Shown: positions 1 through 7,990 of the stretch, piece after piece | Layout: every line of letters begins with the position of its first letter | Numbering within the stretch: the stretch's first letter is position 1 | Source: Propionibacterium sp. | Lineage (GTDB): Bacteria; Actinomycetota; Actinomycetes; Propionibacteriales; Propionibacteriaceae | Direction: 5' to 3' | DNA length: 64,000 nt | NCBI GenBank assembly: GCA_012517405.1 | Contig: JAAYVB010000013.1 | Coordinates: 57,773 to 121,772 of the forward strand | Made by a program: the position numbers and the translations under genes | The notes under the pieces: model-generated | What the model was told of the DNA's origin: nothing | Database searches by the model: none | What the model saw: only the letters and a program-made list of their open reading frames with translations

Positions 1-259
1 CTCGGCGACCGGTTCGGTTCGCGGCACCCAGCGCGCCATCCAGCCGCCGCCGACGATGCCCAGGGCGCCGATCACGACCGCGGCCGGGGCCAACCCGGCC
101 AGCGCCGTGACCACAGAGATCACCACCGGTCCCAGCATCTGCCCCGAATCGGACAGCACCCGCCAGCCCGCCAAGAACTGGGGTCTGCCGAACTCGGGGG
201 CGGCATCGGCGCCCAACGTCATCACGATGCCCGAACTGATGCCGTTGCCGATGCCTAGC
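1..259 (-). pseudogene. C-terminal part of an interrupted MFS transporter, continuing off the left edge
   Basis: Read on the minus strand this is the C-terminal part of a 12-TM MFS drug/solute permease, with a motif like GIGNGISSGIVMTLGAD followed by a Phe-Leu-Ala-Gly-Trp-Arg stretch, as in TM10-TM11 of the family. It has no start codon of its own, and an in-frame TGA lies just upstream. Its missing N-terminal part is the fragment at 1789-2762. The two halves meet in frame if the 1529 bp between the two GCCTAGC copies (253-259 and 1782-1788) is removed. I infer one gene split by an insertion. The 3' end lies outside the window. Confidence 0.8.
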
Positions 260-280
260 GCTCGGGCTCAGGGAACCGCC

Positions 281-1693
281 TCAGTCCGTCATGTCCTCCA
301 GCTCGCGGCCCTTCGTCTCGGGCACGAACTTCGCCACGAACAGGAACGACAGCGCCGCGAAGGCGGCATACAACCCATAGGCCAAGCCCAGCGAGAACTC
401 CGCCAACGGCGGGAAGGTCTGCGTGACGAGGAAGTTGGCGAACCACTGGGCGAACCCGGCGACGGCGAGCGCGGCGCCGCGAATCCGGTTGGGGAACATC
501 TCACCGAGCATGACCCACATGACTGGGCCCCACGAGACGCCGAAGAACACGACGAACAGGTTGGCGCACACCAAGGCGATCGGGCCGGCGGCGCCCTCGA
601 GGACCGGCCCGCCGTCGGTGACGGGGGCCATCGCGAAGATCACGGCCATGGCGCCCAGCGACAGCGCCATGCCGACCGAGCCGACCAGCAACAGCGGCTT
701 GCGCCCCACCTTGTCCACCAGCAGGATCGCCACGATGGTGACGGTCACGTTGATGGTGGCCGAGATCAGGGAGAAGACGAAGGACTGGGATTCGGAGAAG
801 CCCACCGACTGCCACAGGGTGTTGGAGTAGTAGAACACCACGTTGATGCCGACGAACTGCTGGAAGATCGCCAGCGCGATGCCCACCCACACGATGGGCT
901 TGAGCCCTGCCACCGCCCCTCGGATGTCCTTGATCGACGGCTTGGTCTCGCGGTCGAGGGATTCTTGGATCCGGTTGACGGAGATCTCCAGGTTCCTTTC
1001 GCCGAGGATGCGGGTGAGCACCTTCCGCGCCTCGGGCACCTTGTGGGTGGCGATGAGGTAGCGCGGCGATTCCGGGATGAGGTAGGCCCCCACCAGGTAG
1101 CCGATCGCGGGGATGACCTCCACCAGCAGCATCCAGCGCCAGGCCGCCATGTTCATCCACAGTTCCGCCCCCGATCCGCCGGCGAGGTCCGCCAGGATCT
1201 TGTTCACGAGCTGGGAGAGGAAGATGCCCACGACGATGGCGAACTGCTGCAGCGACCCGAGCCGGCCGCGGATGTGGGCCGGAGCGATCTCGGCGATGTA
1301 GGCCGGCGCGATCACCGAGGCGATGCCCATGCCCACGCCGCCGATGATGCGGAACACGACCAACGTGTAGATCTCGGGCGCCAGGCCAGAGCCCACGGCG
1401 GAGACCAGGAACAGCACGGCGGCGATCTTCATGACGGCCACGCGGCCGATCCGGTCCGAGATGGACCCGCCCATGAACGCGCCAAGCGCGGCGCCGATCA
1501 GGGCCGAGGCCACGGCGAAGCCGAGCGGGCCGGGGCCCACGCCGAACTGCGAGCGGATGGCCTCCGTCGCCCCGTTGATCACGGCGGAGTCGTAGCCGAA
1601 GAGGAAGCCCGCCAGCGCGGCAACCGATGCGATGAGGACGACCGAGCCGCCGGTCTCCGTGGACGGGGCCTTCGCCGTCGCCTTGTTCTGCAT
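281..1693 (-). CDS. MFS sugar porter (sugar:H+ symporter, GalP/XylE type)
   Basis: Predicted inner-membrane sugar:proton symporter of 470 residues with 12 TM segments. Family signatures are visible: FGYDSAVINGA in TM1, RxGG-type loops, PESPRYLI after TM6 and PETKGREL at the C-terminus. The start is set at the ATG at 1693 because GAGAGAGG lies just upstream; an in-frame start 28 codons earlier would extend into the inserted leader without homology. A TGGTAGGACCA palindrome about 30 bp upstream could be a GntR operator. The substrate cannot be read from sequence; glucose, xylose, arabinose or galactose are all possible. The gene sits inside another transporter gene. Confidence 0.9.
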   Translation of the reverse strand: MQNKATAKAPSTETGGSVVLIASVAALAGFLFGYDSAVINGATEAIRSQFGVGPGPLGFAVASALIGAALGAFMGGSISDRIGRVAVMKIAAVLFLVSAVGSGLAPEIYTLVVFRIIGGVGMGIASVIAPAYIAEIAPAHIRGRLGSLQQFAIVVGIFLSQLVNKILADLAGGSGAELWMNMAAWRWMLLVEVIPAIGYLVGAYLIPESPRYLIATHKVPEARKVLTRILGERNLEISVNRIQESLDRETKPSIKDIRGAVAGLKPIVWVGIALAIFQQFVGINVVFYYSNTLWQSVGFSESQSFVFSLISATINVTVTIVAILLVDKVGRKPLLLVGSVGMALSLGAMAVIFAMAPVTDGGPVLEGAAGPIALVCANLFVVFFGVSWGPVMWVMLGEMFPNRIRGAALAVAGFAQWFANFLVTQTFPPLAEFSLGLAYGLYAAFAALSFLFVAKFVPETKGRELEDMTD

Positions 1694-1719
1694 GATGCGC
1701 CTCTCTCCATCCGCGCTAT

Positions 1720-1730
1720 TGGTAGGACCA
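1720..1730. promoter_or_regulatory. TGGT-N3-ACCA palindrome upstream of the sugar porter
   Basis: TGGTAGGACCA is an 11-bp inverted repeat 27-37 bp upstream of the porter ATG. TGGT-N3-ACCA is the core of many FadR-subfamily GntR operators. A second site of this form lies at 29133-29149. No FadR-type regulator is encoded in this window, so the binding protein is unknown. Confidence 0.4.
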
Positions 1731-1788
1731 TTAACCCTAGCTAGGCCGAGGGTCACGGGGCACTGGGGGTCCCCCATTGCAGCCTAGC

Positions 1789-2762
1789 AGCGCCCCGAGG
1801 ATGCCGATCGATGTCGCCGTGTGTGCCAGGGGCAGCAGGGCGAGCCCGAGCCCGAGCGCGAAGGTGGTCGGCACACTGACCCACCAGCGTCCGAAGCGAT
1901 CCATGATCATGCCACCAGGGAAGAAGAGCAGCACCTCGAAGCCCATCGAGATTGCGAAGAGCAGGCTGACCGTGTGCGCGGGTAGCCCATTGGCCTCGCC
2001 CCACAGCGGGATGATCGTCTGCCGCGAGGTTCGCAGCATCATGAGGGCCAAGCAGCCGACCCCCACCGTCAGCAGGGAATGCCGATGCTGGGCCAGCACA
2101 TGGAAGGTATGCGCACGCTGGCCGTCCTTGGTCATCCTCTCAGCCCGATCGGCCGACAGTGCGGGCAGCATCATGGTCACCCCGGCGGCGACCAGGCTCA
2201 TGCAGGCCGCGAAGATGAACGCATTGCGGATCTCGCCACCGCTGATCAGCGCGGAGACCGCGAGAGGACCGATGAAATAGCCGATGCGCAACACTCCGCC
2301 CAGACTCGACATGCCACGCGCCCGGTACCGCAGCGGTATTGCATCGGTGATGTATGTCTGCCTGGCCAGGCCGAAGATCGAGCCGGTTGTGCCGTGGATG
2401 AAGACCGCCAGCGCCAATACCGGTACCGAGCCCGCCAGATAGACCACCACCATGATGGCCGCATCCACCAGGCAGGCGAGCGCGATGCTCAACCGCTCGC
2501 CCAGCCGGGAGGCGATGACGCCCGCCGGTAGATCGAAGACCAGCATGGCGATACCTGGAATGGCCGTGACGAATGCTGCGACTCCCGGGGTAGCGCCGAG
2601 GGCGGTCGCCTGCAACGGGATGAGCGGGATGATCGCCCCGAAGCCGATGGACGCCAGCAGGGTCGGTCCGTAGATCGCGAGAAGGAGCCGGGCCCACTGA
2701 CCCCTGGTTCGAGATTGGAGTCCGGCGGAAGTCACGGCCTCCAGTCTGGCACCTTCGCGCAC
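1789..2762 (-). pseudogene. N-terminal part of an interrupted MFS transporter
   Basis: About 325 residues of an MFS permease with TM1-TM10: an N-terminal motif IYGPTLLASIGFGAIIP, a GxxxDLPAG-type motif in the first loop, and MDRFGRWW in the central loop. Translation runs Gly-Ile-Leu-Gly-Ala-Leu-Leu-Gly and then enters the inserted segment, where it meets a stop at 1737. The C-terminal part is at 1-259. The start is a GTG. A truncated transporter lacking TM11-12 is unlikely to work, so I call it a disrupted gene. It is transcribed divergently from the GntR-family gene at 2897. Confidence 0.8.
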
Positions 2763-2861
2763 AGTGATCTTGGGACGACCAGATGCGTGCGCTGTCGAGG
2801 TGCCCCGGGATGGACGGACGTGCCGTTCGCGGCGCTGCTGTGCTGGGCCGGTGTCGAGCGA

Positions 2862-2896
2862 TTGATCCGCAGCATTGTTCTAGTTATTATAGAACT
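2862..2896 (+). promoter_or_regulatory. Promoter and operator of the YtrA-type regulator (leaderless)
   Basis: TTGATC (2862-2867) and TATTAT (2885-2890) are spaced by 17 bp, and the -10 box ends six bases before the ATG at 2897, so the message should be leaderless. The inverted repeat GTTCTA-N7-TAGAAC (2877-2895) covers the -10 box. That is where an autorepressing YtrA-family protein would bind. Confidence 0.7.
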
Positions 2897-3253
2897 ATGT
2901 TATGGCAGGTTGATCCGCGTGATCCCCAGCCGCTCTACGAGCAGATAGCTGGGACGGTCAGGCGCGCCATCGGTGAGGGGACGCTGTCGGCCGGTGACCG
3001 ATTGCCGGCCGCGAAAGAGCTTGCCGCAAGCCTGGATGTCAATCTGCACACGGTGCTACGGGCCTATCAGATGCTGCGTGACGAAGGGCTGATCGAGCTA
3101 CGCCGCGGTCGCGGTGCGATCGTCATCGCGTCCGATTTGCAGATGTCGAAGCTGACGACACTGGCCGACGACCTGGTAGCGCAGGCGCAGCGTCTCGGTG
3201 TCAGCCGCGACGAACTCGCCCGGATCATTCTTGAGGGGGAAGCTGATGAATAG
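2897..3253 (+). CDS. GntR-family transcriptional regulator, YtrA subfamily
   Basis: Short (118 aa) regulator: an N-terminal winged helix-turn-helix with the YtrA-type opening DPRDPQPLYEQIA, recognition region around LAASLDVNLHTVLRAYQML, then a single C-terminal helical segment instead of a ligand-binding domain. YtrA proteins usually repress their own operon, which encodes membrane or transport proteins. The start chosen gives the canonical N-terminus and matches the leaderless promoter; an upstream in-frame start adds 38 residues with no homology. The stop overlaps the next gene by 8 bp, so the two are translationally coupled. Confidence 0.9.
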   Translation: MLWQVDPRDPQPLYEQIAGTVRRAIGEGTLSAGDRLPAAKELAASLDVNLHTVLRAYQMLRDEGLIELRRGRGAIVIASDLQMSKLTTLADDLVAQAQRLGVSRDELARIILEGEADE

Positions 3254-4253
3254 GACTTCGGTACGTCAGGACCGTGGCCAGCTGGTGGCGTCCGCGATCA
3301 GCGCGGCGATCGTCGTGCTCGTGACGGTCGCCGGCGTGACGGCGTTGTGGATGGTCCGTGACCAGTTGCCCGATCAGATCGCCACTCACTGGGGTGCCAA
3401 CGGCGAGGCGGATGGCTTCACCGCGGTGGAGCGGATCTTCGTCATGAACGCCCTGCTCGGCGGATTGCTGCCGCTGGGCGTGGTGCTGGTCGGCCTGGCG
3501 ATGAAGCAGGGACGCGTGCTGGGGCCGTTCGGCGTGGGGCTGGCGGTCTTCATCGGCGGGCTTAGCAACGGCGCGGCGTGGATGCAGCGCGGCATGACCC
3601 CGGACGAGGTGGCGTCCTCCGATCCGGGCTGGGCGATCCTGATCTCGGGAATCGCCGGTGTGATCGTCGGGGTGGGGCTGTGGCTGGTCTTCCGTCGCCG
3701 GCCGGTCCCGGGCGGTGTCGCCGCGGATGTGGCCGCCGATGCTCCCCGGTTGCTGGTGGACGATCCGGTGCGGGTCGCCTGGATCGGGCATACCGCCGCC
3801 TCCAAGGTGGTGTGGGTCTTCCTGGGTGTCGGAATCGCGGCGACAGCGATTCCCGCGGTCAGCTCGTTCGCTGCGGGATCGTGGGGGCTGGGCATCTTCT
3901 GCGCGCTGACGGCCGCGCTGCTGACCGTGCTCGGTCTTGCGATGTCTGCCACCGTCACCGTGGGCGCCCCGGGAGTGCGGGTACGGGCGCTGGGCCTGAT
4001 CACCTGGGCCGATGTCCCGTTGCGCGACATCGCGGGCGCCACGGTCACCCGGGTGAACCCAATGCGAGATTTCGGTGGCTGGGGCCGGCGGCTGAATCTG
4101 AGAGGCGAGCACGGCATCATCACCGCGGCCGGGCCGGCCCTGCGACTCGATCGCGGTCACGGCGACCCCTTGGTCATCACCGTGACCGACGCCGAGGCAG
4201 CGGCCGCGGCAGTCAATACTCTCGTCAGCAGAAGGAGCAAAGAGCATGAGTGA
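3246..4253 (+). CDS. SdpI/DUF1648-type membrane protein
   Basis: 335-residue integral membrane protein. Near the N-terminus it carries the DUF1648 signature (LPDQIATHWGANGEADGF), the region shared with SdpI, the immunity protein for the Bacillus SdpC toxin. About six hydrophobic segments follow, then a soluble C-terminal part. The start was chosen for a strong GAGGGGGAAG ribosome site. The gene is coupled to the YtrA regulator upstream and overlaps the CPBP protease gene downstream by 8 bp. Role inferred from context: envelope-stress or peptide-toxin immunity controlled by the YtrA protein. No specific toxin gene is seen nearby. Confidence 0.85.
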   Translation: MNRTSVRQDRGQLVASAISAAIVVLVTVAGVTALWMVRDQLPDQIATHWGANGEADGFTAVERIFVMNALLGGLLPLGVVLVGLAMKQGRVLGPFGVGLAVFIGGLSNGAAWMQRGMTPDEVASSDPGWAILISGIAGVIVGVGLWLVFRRRPVPGGVAADVAADAPRLLVDDPVRVAWIGHTAASKVVWVFLGVGIAATAIPAVSSFAAGSWGLGIFCALTAALLTVLGLAMSATVTVGAPGVRVRALGLITWADVPLRDIAGATVTRVNPMRDFGGWGRRLNLRGEHGIITAAGPALRLDRGHGDPLVITVTDAEAAAAAVNTLVSRRSKEHE

Positions 4254-5202
4254 CGACCTTCGTCCGCACGGCAGCGACAGGCAGCCCGACTCCGCGCCGG
4301 CCGGCTGGCGTCCGATCGTGATCTACTGCCTCATCGTCTTCGGGCTGGCCTGGCTGGTCAGCCTGCCGCTGTGGCTGGGCGATGGGCCCGCCAGCCCGCT
4401 GTTTCTGGTCTGCTCGGTCACGATGATGCTGACGCCCACCATCTCGGCGGTCATCGTGACCAAGTTCATCGAGCACCGCCCGGTGCTGGTCACCCTGGGA
4501 ATCAAGCCTCGGGTGGGAGCTGGTCGGACGATCGGCTTCCTGGCGCTTGCGCTGCTCGTCATCTGGGTGGTCGTACTGCTCGGCCTGGTCTCCAGCGCGA
4601 TCTTCGGTACCTATGCCTTCGATCTGGTCGGTCTGTCGGGGTTCCGTCAGGTCCTGGACAGCCAGCTGCAAGCCGCGGGCACGTCGGCCGACAGTCTCAA
4701 CATGCCGATCCGGTTGCTGTGGGCGCTGCAGTTCGCCACCGTGGCCGTCGGCGCCGTGATCAACACCCTGCCGGCGGCGGGGGAGGAGATCGGCTGGCGT
4801 GGCTATCTGTTCCCGAGGCTTCTCGACCGCCTGGGTCCCGGACTCGCGGTGCTCGTCTCCGGGGTCATCTGGGGATTGTGGCATGCCCCGCTGATCCTGC
4901 TCGGCTACAACTATCCGTCGAATCCGGTCCTGGGGCTGGCCGCAATGTGCGTATTCACCACGGGGATCGGTGCGATCCTGGCCTGGCTGGCGCAGCGCGG
5001 CGGCTCCATCTGGCCGGCCGCCCTGGGCCACGGCGCGCTCAACGCCGCGGCCGGCGGATTCATGATCGTCTTCGCGGACGCCGACTTCACCGTCGACACG
5101 CTCAGCGGCACCATCCTGGGCTGGGGTGGTTGGCCGGTGTTGGTGGTCGCTGTCGTCGTGCTGCTGGTCTGCCGGGCCTTCCGTCCGGTCAGCGCTCGAT
5201 GA
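4246..5202 (+). CDS. CPBP-family intramembrane glutamic endopeptidase
   Basis: 318-residue polytopic membrane protein of the CPBP (Abi/Rce1-like) family. The three conserved blocks are visible: EEIGWRG with Glu180-Glu181, a GxxWGLWHAP block with His213, and a HGALNA block with His262. Bacterial members are linked to bacteriocin processing or self-immunity, or to membrane-anchored signalling. Last gene of the regulator-SdpI-like-CPBP unit. Its last codons and stop lie inside a 37-bp sequence that is repeated at the 3' end of the lactonase-like gene near 10.8 kb. Confidence 0.9.
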   Translation: MSDDLRPHGSDRQPDSAPAGWRPIVIYCLIVFGLAWLVSLPLWLGDGPASPLFLVCSVTMMLTPTISAVIVTKFIEHRPVLVTLGIKPRVGAGRTIGFLALALLVIWVVVLLGLVSSAIFGTYAFDLVGLSGFRQVLDSQLQAAGTSADSLNMPIRLLWALQFATVAVGAVINTLPAAGEEIGWRGYLFPRLLDRLGPGLAVLVSGVIWGLWHAPLILLGYNYPSNPVLGLAAMCVFTTGIGAILAWLAQRGGSIWPAALGHGALNAAAGGFMIVFADADFTVDTLSGTILGWGGWPVLVVAVVVLLVCRAFRPVSAR

Positions 5203-5221
5203 TCTCGATCCAGTGGGCCCC
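5185..5221. repeat. 37-bp repeat shared with 10772-10808
   Basis: 35 of 37 bases match the stretch at 10772-10808, which encodes the C-terminus of the lactonase-like protein. Here, on the minus strand, it reads GAHWIEIIER then stop, against GAYWIEVIER in the intact gene; an in-frame stop lies a few codons upstream. It looks like the relic 3' end of a second lactonase-like gene, and it supplies the last codons of the CPBP gene on the other strand. Confidence 0.6.
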
Positions 5222-5316
5222 AGTCGGCGCTGACGGCAGTCATGCGCGGCGCGGGCGGATTGGGTGATAACGATGTCATGCTGGTGCCGGAATCGCTGTC
5301 TTGGCCGGACGGAGAA

Positions 5317-5356
5317 GGACCTGCTGGTGAGTCTCCAGGCACTCACCAGCAGGTCC
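5317..5356. terminator. Perfect 15-bp hairpin between convergent genes
   Basis: GGACCTGCTGGTGAG and its exact complement are separated by a 10-base loop, between the ends of the CPBP gene and the convergent VOC gene. There is no U-run on either side. The position suggests a bidirectional terminator of the U-less type common in actinobacteria. Confidence 0.6.
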
Positions 5357-5379
5357 GGTGCGATGACGTCGGGTTCTGT

Positions 5380-5805
5380 CTACCGCTCAACCAGCTCGAT
5401 CAAGAACCCATCCGGATCACGGATCAGTAGGGAGGTCTGCTGCAGCTCAGGCATGAAGACCGGTGCTGAGATGACCAAACCACCCAATTCGATGACCCGG
5501 TGCTGCAGGTCCTCGACATCGGGTACCTGCCAGGCGAGATGATGCGATGCCGGCATGCTCGGCGCGTTGAGGGGCTGACCTGCGGCACCTTCGTCGTAGG
5601 CGATCAGTTCGAGAGGTGCGCCGGTACCACTGCTCAGATACTGGATCGTGTGATCCGACAACCTCACCCGGTTCAGCACCTCGAGATCAAGCAGGTGGCT
5701 GTAGAAGTGGGTTGCCCGATCCAGCGAGCCCACCACCAATGCCACGTGGTCCAGATGCGGCTTGACCGGCGGGTTGCCCGCGGCGGCTACTGGGTGACTA
5801 GTCAT
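5380..5805 (-). CDS. VOC-family (glyoxalase-fold) protein
   Basis: 141 residues with one vicinal-oxygen-chelate domain built from two beta-alpha-beta-beta-beta units: LDHVALVVGSLDRATHFY at the start, and HHLAWQVPDVEDL plus LIRDPDGFLIELVER at the end. His and Glu at the usual metal positions are present (His in the first strand, Glu in the last). The ATG overlaps the stop of the upstream sugar-binding-protein gene by 8 bp and has no ribosome site of its own, so it is translated by coupling as the last gene of the sugar ABC operon. The substrate is unknown; an isomerase or epimerase acting on the imported sugar is one possibility. Confidence 0.85.
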   Translation of the reverse strand: MTSHPVAAAGNPPVKPHLDHVALVVGSLDRATHFYSHLLDLEVLNRVRLSDHTIQYLSSGTGAPLELIAYDEGAAGQPLNAPSMPASHHLAWQVPDVEDLQHRVIELGGLVISAPVFMPELQQTSLLIRDPDGFLIELVER

Positions 5806-6913
5806 AGAGGAGGATCGCGATCTGGGGATCAGTGATGTTGGACTTGTCGTACCAGTGTGAACCGGTATCAACATCAGCGACAGCCTCGCCCTTGGACGCA
5901 GCCACTGCCAACTCGACGGCCTTGTAGCCCATCTGGTACGGGTCCTGGGTGACAGAGCCCAGGAAGGCGCCCGAGGCCACCGCAGCCTTCTGCGATGCAC
6001 CCGCGTCGAAGCCGACGACGAAGATGTCCTTGTACTTGCCCGTCTCCCGGTTGAGTTCGGTGGCGTCCCCGGTAGCGCTGATCACGCCGTTCACGGCGTC
6101 CTGATTGGCGGCGAAGAGGCTGACCAAGCCGTCGGTCGACAGTATTGTGTTCGCAGCGGCCTGAATATCGGACTGGCTGGTCGTCGGCGGAACGGTGACG
6201 ACGATCTTCACCTTGGCGGGACTACTGGATGGCTTGGTCCACTTCTCCTGGCCAGACACGTCGACAGCGTCCTGCATCCCGGGCAGCTTCTCCACTTCGG
6301 TGACGGCAGCATCGACGAAGCCATTCACCCGCTGCACAATCGAGCCGGAGGTAGAGTCCTGGGCTAGCACTCCGATCACGGCCGGCTTGTCTGTGGTTCC
6401 GGCCGACAGGGCCTTCTGCACGTCCGCGTTGGCGAGCAGGTTGGTGGCGACGTTGGCGCCGGCCACCTCGTTGTCGGTCGCAGCCGTAGCCACGACCGCG
6501 CCCGACTGGTCGCCCGGCACGCCGGAATCGAAGCCAATCACCGGAATTCCAGCCGACTTTGCCTGCACGAGGGTGTCTTGCACAGCGTTGGGATCACTGG
6601 CAGCGAGCGCGATCGCTGCAGGCCGCTGGTTCACCGCCGATGCGAGTTGCTCCACTTGCTGGGGGATATTGCTCTCGGCATCCGGCCCGTTAGTGGTCAG
6701 GTCAACGCCGAGCGCGTCAGCGGCGTCCTGGGCGCCCTTGAACGCCGCCTGATAGAACTGGTTCTGGTAGCTCTTCGAGATGATGATCACCTTCGGCTTG
6801 TCGCCCGCGCCCGGGCTGCTAGAGCCTCCGCTGTCACCGCTGCCACAGCCCGCCAGCGCTCCCAGCATGCACGCCGCGCTCAGTGCAAGCGCGAGTGTCT
6901 TCCGCGTTTTCAT
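5798..6913 (-). CDS. Sugar ABC transporter substrate-binding lipoprotein (RbsB-like)
   Basis: 371-residue periplasmic-binding-protein-like protein of the ribose/xylose class. A signal peptide with a lipobox ends at Cys23 (LGALAGC), followed by a Gly/Ser linker and a type I binding fold (VIIISKSYQNQFYQAAFKGAQDAA; later VIGFDSGVPGD and FVVGFDAG). The start is supported by AAGGAG seven bases upstream. It is the third gene of the ATPase-permease-binding-protein operon under the divergent LacI regulator. The ligand is probably a pentose, hexose or polyol, but it cannot be read from sequence. Confidence 0.92.
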   Translation of the reverse strand: MKTRKTLALALSAACMLGALAGCGSGDSGGSSSPGAGDKPKVIIISKSYQNQFYQAAFKGAQDAADALGVDLTTNGPDAESNIPQQVEQLASAVNQRPAAIALAASDPNAVQDTLVQAKSAGIPVIGFDSGVPGDQSGAVVATAATDNEVAGANVATNLLANADVQKALSAGTTDKPAVIGVLAQDSTSGSIVQRVNGFVDAAVTEVEKLPGMQDAVDVSGQEKWTKPSSSPAKVKIVVTVPPTTSQSDIQAAANTILSTDGLVSLFAANQDAVNGVISATGDATELNRETGKYKDIFVVGFDAGASQKAAVASGAFLGSVTQDPYQMGYKAVELAVAASKGEAVADVDTGSHWYDKSNITDPQIAILLYD

Positions 6914-6995
6914 TGCATTTCTCCTTGTAATTGATGGTGAATGGTGGTCAGTTGTAAGTGGTCCATCGATCGATGTATGTGCTTGCTGGCAGTGG

Positions 6996-7988
6996 TTAGG
7001 TGCGGTTGAGTCTTCGTGTTCGCACGACATCGAGCAGCACAGCGAGGATGACGACGACGCCGATCAGTACTTGCTGCCACTGCACGGGCAGTTGCATGGA
7101 AAGCAGGCCGGTCTTCAGGACGCTGATTACGAAGACGCCGATGATCGTGCCCCATAGCGATCCGATTCCACCGGCCAGCGATGTGCCGCCGATTACTGCC
7201 GCCGCGATCGCGTACATCTCTTGACCGTTGCCGGTCTGCGGGGTGATTGAGCTGAAGGTGGCAGCGTAGATGACCCCGGCCAGGCCGCAGAAAAAGCCGT
7301 TGAGAACGTAGACCCAGACCTTCCAGTACGAAACCTGCACGCCGGACAGCGTGACCGCCTCCTCGTTGGAGCCGATGGCGTAGGTGTAGCGTCCGAGTTT
7401 GGTACGGGTCAGTAGGAACCAGGCGATCACGAAGAACAGTGCCAGCCAAACCGCGCCCATCGGAACGGCGCCCCACTTGTAGATGATGCTCTTGAACACG
7501 CCACTGGGAGTGCCCAGGCTCGGGTAGGTCTGGGTCTGGACCTTCGCCACAACTGCGCACAGCCCGAGTGAAACGAATTGCATACCGAGGGTGGCAATGA
7601 ATGGTGGCAGTCCGAGGATGCCGATGAGCACGCCGTTCCCCACCCCGAATACCACGCCAGTGAGGATCACCATGAGCAGCGCGAGCGCGATCGGAAAATG
7701 CCAGACGTTGTAGGCCACGCCGCCGACCAGAGCTGCCCCCACCATGACAGTGCCCGAGGACAGGTCGATGCCGCCAGTGATGATGACGAAGGTCATGCCG
7801 ATAGCCAGGAAGCCGATGTAGTACGACGAGCTCAGCATGCTGAGGAAGGTGTCGGCGCTCAAGAAGTGGTTTCCGAAAATCGCGAAGAAGCCATAAAGGA
7901 CGACGAGTGCCGCTAGGGCGATAATCTGCTGCATCGCCGGACCGGACGCCGACGACTTGAGCCTGCTGAGGATTCCGGTTGAACTCAT
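6996..7988 (-). CDS. Sugar ABC transporter permease (RbsC-like)
   Basis: 330-residue permease of the BPD_transp_2 family with about eight to ten TM segments. Conserved stretches include ITGGIDLSSGTVM, LPPFIATLGM, the coupling-helix region YAIGSNEEAVTLSGV, and GGTSLAGGIGSLWGTIIG. It lies two bases after the ATPase stop, with AAGGA before the ATG. It forms the membrane channel of the importer with the ATPase (7991-9505) and the binding protein (5798-6913). Confidence 0.93.
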   Translation of the reverse strand: MSSTGILSRLKSSASGPAMQQIIALAALVVLYGFFAIFGNHFLSADTFLSMLSSSYYIGFLAIGMTFVIITGGIDLSSGTVMVGAALVGGVAYNVWHFPIALALLMVILTGVVFGVGNGVLIGILGLPPFIATLGMQFVSLGLCAVVAKVQTQTYPSLGTPSGVFKSIIYKWGAVPMGAVWLALFFVIAWFLLTRTKLGRYTYAIGSNEEAVTLSGVQVSYWKVWVYVLNGFFCGLAGVIYAATFSSITPQTGNGQEMYAIAAAVIGGTSLAGGIGSLWGTIIGVFVISVLKTGLLSMQLPVQWQQVLIGVVVILAVLLDVVRTRRLNRT

Positions 7989-7990
7989 CG

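Larger units (their letters stand above)
260..1788. other. Inserted 1529-bp segment carrying a sugar porter, bounded by a 7-bp direct repeat
   Basis: The segment lies between two copies of GCCTAGC and interrupts an MFS gene. Joining the repeats rebuilds the reading frame Gly-Ala-Leu-Leu-Gly-Ile-Gly-Asn-Gly across the junction. It holds one complete gene, the sugar porter, about 20 bp from the left repeat and with a ~90-bp leader on the right. I see no transposase and no convincing terminal inverted repeats. The right end carries the palindromes TGGGGG-T-CCCCCA (near 1763-1775) and CTAGCTAG. The mechanism of entry is unknown; the insertion itself is well supported. Confidence 0.7.

Noticed and set aside
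56..1744. A 562-codon open frame antisense to the sugar porter
   Set aside because: Low-complexity, Arg/His/Asp-rich translation, and it crosses the insertion boundary, which a real gene would not tolerate.
253..1788. The sugar-porter insert as a classical insertion sequence
   Set aside because: No transposase and no terminal inverted repeats are visible. Reported as an inserted segment only.
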